Positions 55,556-64,000 of a DNA stretch of 64,000 nucleotides are shown here, piece by piece. The stretch's first letter is position 1. Each line of letters starts with the position of its first letter. A program made the position numbers and the translations under genes. The notes below the pieces were generated by a model. That model did no database searches. It was not told the DNA's origin and saw only the letters and a list, made by a program, of their open reading frames with translations. Origin of the DNA: Erythroxylum novogranatense (taxonomy: Eukaryota > Streptophyta > Magnoliopsida > Malpighiales > Erythroxylaceae); NCBI GenBank assembly GCA_029891385.1, contig CM057226.1, positions 12,393,225-12,457,224 of the forward strand. The letters are read 5' to 3'.

Positions 55556-58500
55556 GGATGGAGATGACCCAAGATCAGAGGAATAAGGATTTTATATATG
55601 TATATATCTGAAGTTGGTGAGTTTATTTTGGCTTCGTGTAGGCGATGGCAACAAAGGAGAGGCGAATGGAGTTGATATATAAGGTAGAAGGTGGGTTTGG
55701 TTGTTGGACTTTTGTTGGGAAGCCATTATACATTAGATAGATACTAGAAGGTAGAGTTCATATTTTCTCCTCGAGAACATGAAAAGAAGATTTTGAGAAG
55801 CAACTCTCGGAAGTTGAAGAAAAGAACCATTACGATTATTTTTCTAACTAGTCTTTCAAGAAATGACATTAGTAGGTATCACTACTTTCATTTCTATGAT
55901 TTTGGAAGATTCATTAATTATTAATTTTACTTCAATAGTAAGATTGTATTTTAAGTTAGGTCAAAAAACTTCTTAAATTTTTATTTTTCGAAGTTGATAT
56001 CAATTGAAAAATAATTATAGAATATATACAACAGGTTCATCACACATTGATCAATTAAATGCTGCTTATACAGCGACTCTACTTAACTTTTAAACTAAAA
56101 TAAAACTAATTAAAATTTAATATGATTATCTTATATTATTAATTTAAATCGAGTTTAATTGGTTTAAATTAAATATAAAAGCTATATTAAGTTACCGTTT
56201 CAGTAACATTTGATTAATTTATATATATCAAAAATTTTAAAAGGTGATTTTTAAAAATTGAAAACTATAAAAAACTTATGAAATTTTAAATTTTTCTAAA
56301 TTTTTAAAACTAAAAAAAAGTTCTATCTCATTTATCCTTTTGCTTAAGACATTAAATTTTATTTGAATAATCTAAGTCTATTACTAACCAACCTTTTCTT
56401 TTTCAACAAAAGCTTTTGCCCATCTTCAACCATAATATATACATGTTCATCCATCCCTGTGTTTTGGAGCTTCAGGGTAATTCCACCGCCATCGATGACT
56501 CATAGCTTTTGGTTGGTGAGCTATGATCCAATCTATCCCCCACTTAAAAGGAAGCTCTAATATATTATGAACATACCATAACCTCAATGACTTAAGAACC
56601 CTTTCCTTTGACACTTATTTTTCTTGCAACTCCAACTAGTTGAAGTCAATATACCTTATTTGGTTCAAGTGGTGCATGAAAGACTTCTCTAGCAGTTAAT
56701 GATTGGAGTTCACTTTTTTTCTAAATATTAAAGATCAATTGTCTACTTTATATTAGTTTGATTTAAAAATATGTCATAAACATTAAAATATATTATTAGT
56801 TTCGAGTTATTCTAAATAAGTAAACTCATTGCTCGATAAAAGGGGTTCTAAAATTTCACTACTATTACTATTAGTACGATAACAGCAATATAGAGTTAGA
56901 ATATAGCTCAAATGTAAAATTTGGAAATATTTAATAATACTCAGTCGTGTCTTTATAAAATAAAGAAGTTGTTTTCGATAAACTTAAATATAGTGTAAAT
57001 TAATGATAATATAAAATATCAACAAATTCGTATAATTAAACATATAATAGTGAACACAAATGAACACTAATTAGAAGTGAAAAAAATGAACATATATAGT
57101 CAACATGACATAACCACTCTTAATAAGTTTGCGTCAACGAATTTGGACAACCAGAACTGGACCTAACCTGAAATATCGCTCAAAACGTCACCGTTTAAGC
57201 CAATGAATTAAAGGATTAGGTTGGGATTAGGTAAATGCGATCAGATAAAAAAAGCCAAATGATGTGGAGACTTGTTTCGTTGGTCAAACCAAATCCTTAC
57301 TAGCCTCGTGTCTATAAACTTCAACGGGAACCACCTGCCACGTGGAAGTCCATCAAGTCGTACGACTAGCAGGACGCACACAATTCGTAATAATAATAAA
57401 ATAAAAAATATTTAACAATTTATTCATGACTAAGTTTAATTCTTTTAAACAAAATGATGTTATTATATTTAAATAAATGGACTTAAATTTAGACTATAAA
57501 TCGGTATATTAAAACAACTAAATTTAGATAACCAGATCAAAAACCGTCATCCTTAAATTTGATATCTTCATGTTCTAAAATAAAGTATAACCTTTTACTC
57601 GTCAAAAAGTTTGTCTTAAATTTCAATAATCATTATACGACAGGCTCAACTAAAAGAGTATAAGTAAGAGAATTTAAACACAGAACTTTTTGATTTCATG
57701 CCCAACTTGACCACTACTAAAAGGCGTGTATGTATGTATGTATTAACAATGTACAGTTGGGGTATTTTATAACTATATTACAAGTTCATATCCTGAGGAG
57801 TCTGTCTACTACTGTAATATCGGTTATGACACAATCATTGACATTGTAATAATATAAACATATTGTTATAATATGTGTATCCCAAAGAAACATGATCCTC
57901 TGATGATGGAATAGGAATGGTCTTTACAGATTGCATAACAAATTTAGAACAGGATTGTTCCGTGACAGGACCGAATCCATGATTTTCAGGAACTCCCACT
58001 GGGTTTGGTTGTCGATTCTATGGTGTCCGAATCTGTGACTTGGAAATCTGCAATATGGGTAACTTAAAATAATAGCAACGGCGATAGGGAGATCGTGTCT
58101 GGTACGGCAAAAGTGACATTTTCCATAAATTCCAATATATAATAAGAATTGCATTAAATAATACATTTTAAATGAGTTAGTTGATTTATTAAATATAAAA
58201 GTCATGTAATCTCTTGCGTTCATCAAAGGAATTTGTTTTACCAATTAAATCACTGCTTAATCGCAAATCGTTGACTGTTATTAATGACAAATATGCATAT
58301 CGAATGAATGAACTTACTTAAAATTAATATTTTAAAAATCAGACTGGAAATTATACCAATAACATAATAAGTCTAAAGTTTAAAAGATTCAATCAATATT
58401 AGATTGTTATACAATCAAATAAATATTAAATAAAATAAAGAATTTTAAAGAGATTGTCTAAAGGATTTAAAGTTTAATTAAAAAGATATTGTTAAATGAA

Positions 58501-60071
58501 AATTAATTGATTTTTTAGTTTATGAAAACTTATTAATTAATAAAATTGGCCAATTAATTAATAAATTGATCAATTTTTACAATAAGCGTTAATAAAATAA
58601 ATCAAACGAGAAAGTTAAAATTAAATTAAAATACAAAAAAATTACGATAATTAATGACCCTCTTTAGGCCCTTATAAAGCGTAGAATCCATTTAAATCAT
58701 ATGCAAAGTGTTAGGTACATGTACTTACCCAACAATAAATACATTTAAATCAATGTGTTAACAAAAAGAGGAGACAATTTGAAATTTATGTATATGTATT
58801 TGTTGGGTTATGGATCACATTTATCCATAGTTTGAAATACCTCAATCTTTTTTATAATTTTATCTTTAATTAGTTTTTGCCGTCTTACACTTAAAATATT
58901 AGATTTGACCGTAGCTAATTAGTTCTATAATTTAACATGAAATGGCATCCCAATCAGAGGAGAGGGTACATCATAGTTAAGGTTGAGTTCACCCTAATAA
59001 TTCTATATTCACTTTAACCTAGGTATATGTAAGGCTGATGAATCACTGACGTCAGATATTATTATTCAGGTTTGACAAAATTTAAAATTAAAATATTTCC
59101 TCCTACAATAATAAATATCAAAAGCAACAATGTCAATCTCTTGAATGTCTCAATTTGGAGGTCAGTATACTTAAATCTTCTACTTCTGTTTCTGTTCAAT
59201 GACTCAGTTCGAACTGGTAGAAGTAGAACTCCTTTCATTTTTCTGGGAACTGCTTCAATCAATACAAAAGAAAGGAACAAAAGTTTCAATTCCTGATATA
59301 GTTCTCAGTTTAGGGTTAATCTGCAATTTTCCAGCCAACTCAAAGGAAATGTACAACAAACCAAGTTGTAGAATACATGTAAGGGCACTGAGAGATGAAA
59401 AGGGATTAAGTATGAAGTAGTTCTTACACCAAAGAAAATGGAATTTGATTAAGAAAGTCAAACTAGCAGAATATGGAGAAGGGAAAAAAAGGGATCTGTT
59501 TTATTTAACACATAGATGAATCTGACTTGCTGCAAAACCACTGGTATTAAAGACTTGGAACCTGCAGCATAAAGCGCAAATGCCAATCTGAAATCACCAT
59601 CTGCAAATTATGGAAAGAAAAACAGGAGAACATCATCTGATGTGGTTGAAATCTCCAGCTCTTTAGTAGGTGATCATGAGCATTTTGATTTCTTTCTGAG
59701 AATCATAATGGCTCAGAGGATAAATACACCTGTTGTTTAATCAAAGAACATTTGAGATTCATAATTAGGACATAAAGATATGAACCATGACGATTAAGCA
59801 AATTCAGGACTTTGAGATACCTGATCCCCGCTACTAATATTTTGTTCTGATCATTTCAAGCTATCTTATGGCAGGTGCTGGCAAGCAAGATGCTGAGAGA
59901 TTGTGAGGGTCAAGCTAGACAACTGCAAATTGAGGCAGTCAATTGCAGGTTGATCAACACACAACAAAGCTAAATAAACTTTATGAAGTGGAAAGGGATC
60001 CCAATAGAAGCTGATGCAAATACCTGATCAGTGTGTGACAAACACAATAACTTAAGACACTTCCTGTAGTA
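55556..60071. other. AT-rich spacer, no gene seen
   Basis: Upstream of the b561 gene and downstream of the NBS-LRR gene. It holds a SINE-like remnant (57635-57722), a short (GTAT)n run near 57727, and an isolated 'tctataaac' plus 'gccacgtgg' near 57311-57345 with no gene behind it. The last ~600 bases may be 3' untranslated region of the NBS-LRR gene. Confidence 0.55.
57635..57722 (-). mobile_element. second SINE-like remnant
   Basis: It shares the block ATACGACAGGCTC.A.T.AAA with the SINE at 38977-39159. On the minus strand it carries an A-box-like TGGTCAAGTTGG (57702-57713) and a degenerate B box (GTTTAAATTC, 57670-57679). No target duplication was found, so the ends are uncertain. Confidence 0.45.
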
Positions 60072-61961
60072 TCAGATATTATAGCCATTAATCTCAACTG
60101 CAGGAATATGAGAAATCTTTGGCCAATCTTCTCCACTGTCCCGTTGAATTCTTTTTTTCAGCAAAGGACAGTCCCAAATAGAAAGATAAAGGAGGGAGGA
60201 TGGCAAGCTTTCTGGCGAGAGTTGCAAATTTCGGCAACCAAAAATCTCTAGTATTTTCAGGCCAATGAGGTGCGCAAGTCCTTCTACAGATTTCAGATTT
60301 CTAAGCTTATAGATTTTTAGAGATGTAAGAGAGGAGGGCAGTCCCTCTGTAGGCAGGGACAGCAACTCAGGACACAGCCTAATCTCCAATTTTTCAAGCA
60401 AGTTGAGATATCGAGTTCCCTTGTCGAATAGGGACTCAAAAATCTGAAGATCGGAAATGGATAGAGAGGTAATTTGATGAAACTTTGTGTACTGCAGATT
60501 TTTGACATTTGGTAGAAATAAAATTCGAAGAGAAGTAAGAGAAGAGGGGAACAATATCTCTTCGGAAAAAACTTCCAGGCCTCCGTACTTACTAATCTCC
60601 AAATCAGACAGAGATGAGAGATTTTGCAAATTCCAATGCTTAAACCCAGAAACCAGTTTGTTGCAATTGGAGATGGAAAGTGACCGTAATTTGGATGGCA
60701 AACCTCCTTTTTGAAATCTAGCAATTTCAGTGGATTCATCTATGTTCAATTCCACAATGGAAGAGAGCACAGAGTGCATACATTCTGGCAGTGACTCCGA
60801 TATCTCCATATGAGCAGACAATTCTTCTGCAAAGGATTTGAAATTCGGACAAGGAATTTGAAGATTTGGACAACTTTCAACCTCAAGAATCCTCAGCCCG
60901 GGGAACAATTCCGAGGGGAAGCACCTGAGAGACTCACAACGCCTTGTTACTACTTTCTCTGAAGCAAATATACGAGCGGTATCAAGTTTCTCCATCATCT
61001 CTGCCATGGATCGTTGGGAGTTGAATTGGACAAATTTGAGGGAACGGGAATGACTGAACTCAATGGAACAAGAACCATTCTCCAAAATCATTGATGTGAG
61101 TTTTGGAGCCTTTGGAAATGAAAATTCAAGCTTCCAGCATCTTATAACATTCAGTTTTTTCAAAGAAGGAAGGCAAACAGGCAGAGCACCTTTTAGATTG
61201 GGGCAATCTACAATTGAGAGCTTTCGAAGAAGAGGGAAAGCTCCACCGTCATCTCCCTTTCCATAGGGAATCCATTCCTGCAATTGTGGCATTTTTTCAA
61301 ACCTCAAAATCTCGAGGGATTGAAATGGCTTGATAGATGAAGAGTCAAATTTTCCATAGAAGGCGTCGTCAACAACCTCAACACTGTCAAAACCTCTAAA
61401 CTGGAGATTCTTCAGAGACGACATATGCCCAAGTTGTGGAAGCAAGGAGCAATACTTACAGCCCACAAGCTTCAAAGTTACCAATTGCATAAAAGAAGAG
61501 TCTCCTACCCAATTTGGAAAACTCAAACCTCCATAACCAATAACTGAAACCTTCTCCACATCTATGTGAGGCTGCAATCCATCAAGTACACCCTTGTCAC
61601 GTACTGGATCATCTGTATCGCCGCTCCATTCTAGTATCAACTCCTGAAGATGCTTCCTTTCCTTCAAATTAGCTTCCAGTGCTTCTCCAGCATTCACAAC
61701 ATTTTCAAGGTTCCGAATTGCAAGTGATCCTCGGAGATGTTTCAGCTGTCCCAATTCCTTGATGCTGCCGTCACTAAGTTCTCCCACCAAAAAGTTACTT
61801 AAGTTCTGTAGCTTTGTTAGTCTACCCATATTTGGCGGCATCTCCTGCAAGCTTGTACCCTCAATATCAAGATGCAGCATATTTGTCAACTTTTCTACAT
61901 TAGCTGGCAACTCAATCAACTGTCTGCATTGGTTTAACTTCAACGTTTGCAAGTAATACAA
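60072..61961 (-). pseudogene. NBS-LRR gene, leucine-rich repeat part
   Basis: This open frame of 629 codons is the LRR half of a CC-NBS-LRR resistance-type protein. It reads LQTLKLNQCRQLIELPANVE, LTNMLHLDIEGTSLQEMPPN, the family-specific NLSNFLVGE and LRGSLAIRNLENV, then a string of irregular LRRs (SLTSLRILFLPNVKNLQ, SLTSLKIYKLRNLKSVEGL). It ends at a normal stop. Its start is not a real start: it continues the frame of the NB-ARC part across a frameshift near 61992-61999. LRRs of this type sense pathogen molecules or modified host targets. The nearest annotated type would be RPP13-like/RPPL1-like CNL proteins. Confidence 0.9.
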
Positions 61962-63601
61962 GTCACAAAAACTTTCAGGCAGGCTTTTAATGGGTGTGTT
62001 TTAGAAAAGTCTAAGTAATGCAAATGCTTCAAGCTGGAGATTGAAGAAAGCAACTCACTCACATCTTGGCATTGAGACAGAGAAAGAACTCTTAGGCATC
62101 GGAGCTTTGGCAATAAATCAAGAAGCATATTCGTATGATCTTGTGTAAGCTGCAGCCATGGCTGGGACACCACCAGTAATGTATGCAAGTACTGATTGTT
62201 TCGGGTGAGTAGGAATCCCTCCTGCAAATCTGGATATGTACTTCTCACCCACGATAAATGGCGAACTGGTGAGGTAAGTTCACATAATCTGTTACCTTCC
62301 AAAAAGATGCAATCCTCTTTCACGATATGTTTGTTAATGTCTCTAACTAGGTCATGCAAAACGAAGCAAGATTTATGAGAGTTAATCCGCAGTTCAAAGA
62401 TTGACCTTGACACAAGTTCATCAAAGTACGCTTCAGCAACTTCATGGATCTCCTTATTCTGAACTTGTGGAACAAAACCTTCAGCCATCCAAAGAAGGAC
62501 TAACTCATCCTTTTGAAATTCATAACCATACGGGAATAATGTGCAGTAGGCAAAACATGGCTTGAGATATGATGGAAGGAAATGATAACACAATTGTATA
62601 GGATGATAAATACTGCCAAATCGACTATGCCTCAAGTCACTCAATACTTTTTCCCAAGTCACTACACTTCTCATAGAATGTAGGACACCTCCTAGTACCT
62701 TTAAAGCTAAAGGATGACCACGACAGGTCTGAACAATCTCTATACCAATTTTTTCCAAGCTTGGGTGCCAATTATAACTTTCCTCTGCAAATGCGTGATT
62801 GCAAAATAATTGCCAACTATCATCAGAAGATAAAGGATTGAGCTCAGAAATTGAGTATAGTGGCTTGTTATAAAGTAGTCCTACATTATAGTGGCGTGTT
62901 GTCATGATGAGCCAACTTCCTAGAGCCCCAGACCTCAAAGGTGTGAGCAAACGCTCCCATTCATCTGAACTTTGACGGCAAACATTGTCCAGTACAAGTA
63001 AAAACCTTTTGCCCGCCATTTGCCTCTCTAATTTAACTATCAGTTGCTCCAGTGTCATGTTGTGATAACACATCGATGAGAATTCCTTAAGAATTTGTTT
63101 AATTATATTAAATGCATCAAAATCTCTTGGAACAGATATCCATGCCATGAAATCGAATGAATCTTGAACTTTTTCTTCTCTGTAAACAAGTTGTGCAAGT
63201 GTTGTCTTCCCAATACCACCCACGCCCGCTATGGAAACTACACGAATGTTATTGTCATTCATATCATAAGATAGTATCAGTTCTATCAAAGACTCCTTTT
63301 TAGCTTTCCTACCGAAGATGGTAGATTCATCAAATAGAGAATTTGCGGGAACTTTCCGAGTTACTTGCATCCCTCCAGTACACTCTCTGGCCATCAACCG
63401 AGCAAGGTCAAGCATAAGCTCATGCATGACAAAACATCTTTCATAACCATAATTTCGTGGTTCAAAAAAAGACCTTGACAAAAGCTCACCAAAATATCCC
63501 GCACCAACTTCTTTTGCGTCCTTATTGTTACAAAGGTATTCTGGGAGACTCGAACTTTCACCCGAAGTTGCTCGCTCACACCCTTTGCACGGCAGTCTCA
63601 C
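61940..63601 (-). pseudogene. NBS-LRR gene, NB-ARC part with misplaced winged-helix fragment
   Basis: Residues ~121-520 form an NB-ARC ATPase switch: P-loop GVGGIGKTTLAQ (126-137), kinase-2 LLVLDNV (201-207; Asn where a second Asp is usual), RNBS-B MTTR, GHPLAL for GLPLAL, RNBS-D CFAYCTLFP, and LHD for MHD. The expected N-terminal coiled coil (Rx_N) is absent. Instead residues ~27-78 (VGAGYFGELLSRSFFEPRNY, CFVMHELMLDLARLM) repeat the end of the winged-helix domain found again near residues 392-450. The frame opens with a GTG preceded by a TAA; the first in-frame ATG is residue 59 inside the fragment. With the frameshift near 61995 this is probably a pseudogene, unless an upstream exon exists beyond the window. 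Confidence 0.85.
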
Positions 63602-64000
63602 TTAGATTCATTAAAGTAAGACTCAGCCTTTCCTCAACCATCGAAGTGTTTACCTCGCATACACTCGAAAAAACAACGCGGAAGCAATAAAGAAATATAG
63701 GCAACAAAAGAACACACAGAGATACGGTCAAAAGACCAACTTTATATTACTTTCCCTCAAAGAATACAAAGAATGCTCTCTCTGATTGATCTACCCCAAT
63801 TATCACTCAATTAGAAGAGCAAAGCTCGAATGAGCTATATATATAGGCACCCAAGCTTGGAGTCACAGATTCTCACTAAATCTGTACTACCCAAGATCAC
63901 GTCTATCCTATCAGATAAGATAACATAAAGCAATTGGATGACACCCCCATCCAAATAGGATTCTAATTGATAAGATAATATCTAACAAGATAACATAAGA
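63602..64000 (-). repeat. LTR-like sequence upstream of the NBS-LRR gene (about 63647-63987), window edge
   Basis: On the minus strand the segment could run TGTTAGATATTATC... to ...GGTAAACA. It has a strong TATA box (CTATATATATAG, 63835-63846) followed by text like a copia U5 ('tttctttattgcttccgcg'). I see no matching target duplication, primer site or purine tract, so it may be a solo LTR with worn ends, or the true border may lie beyond 64000. It faces the NBS-LRR frame. Confidence 0.45.

Noticed and set aside
57241..57380. Promoter of an unseen gene (TATA-like 'tctataaac' and G-box 'gccacgtgg')
   Set aside because: No coding sequence follows on either strand within reach; likely chance.
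61063..61266. Plus-strand frames within the LRR region
   Set aside because: Antisense shadows of the NBS-LRR gene.

Overview
This is plant nuclear DNA, most likely from a eudicot. The evidence is multi-exon genes with GT-AG introns, very AT-rich spacers and nested LTR retrotransposons. The host genes are of plant type: an MO25 scaffold, an IMP/VTC4 phosphatase, a DOMON-cytochrome b561, a DUF247 protein and a CC-NBS-LRR. No species can be named, and I saw no rRNA, tRNA, CRISPR or organellar insert.

Layout. 1-5.3 kb is gene-poor spacer with a MITE-like element and small repeats. 5.76-9.52 kb (+) is an intact 11-exon MO25/CAB39-like gene. 10.82-38.13 kb is one block of three nested transposons. 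The outermost is a CACTA (En/Spm) element with TSD AAG. Twenty-four bases inside its left end sits a decayed Ty3/gypsy element of the Tat lineage (10844-30634, TSD AATAG). That in turn is interrupted by a decayed Ty1/copia element in opposite orientation (17927-27527, TSD ATCCC). All three boundaries are supported by terminal motifs and target site duplications. 38.1-40.5 kb is spacer with a tRNA-derived SINE-like insertion (TSD TTAAAAAGTT).

40.54-49.50 kb (-) is a DUF247 pseudogene, cut in two by a younger Ty1/copia element (41467-49134, TSD CTCAT). Its gag-pol is one frame broken by only three stop codons. 50.39-53.02 kb (+) is an intact 12-exon inositol/galactose-phosphate phosphatase gene. 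53.91-55.56 kb (-) is an intact 3-exon DOMON/cytochrome b561 gene, convergent with it. 55.6-60.0 kb is spacer. 60.07-63.60 kb (-) is a CC-NBS-LRR-type gene that lacks its coiled coil, begins with a misplaced winged-helix fragment and carries one frameshift; an LTR-like sequence lies directly upstream, at the window edge.

The host genes do not form a pathway. MO25 acts in kinase scaffolding and polarity, the phosphatase in inositol/ascorbate metabolism, and the b561 protein in membrane redox. The most unusual items are the antisense reading frame with its own TATA box inside the Tat element, the Tat tandem array, a Pol frame that runs into the copia LTR with an NLS-like basic tail, palindromic clusters in the inner copia element, and the chimeric start of the NBS-LRR gene. 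Gene models are conceptual, read by eye from splice signals and family resemblance.
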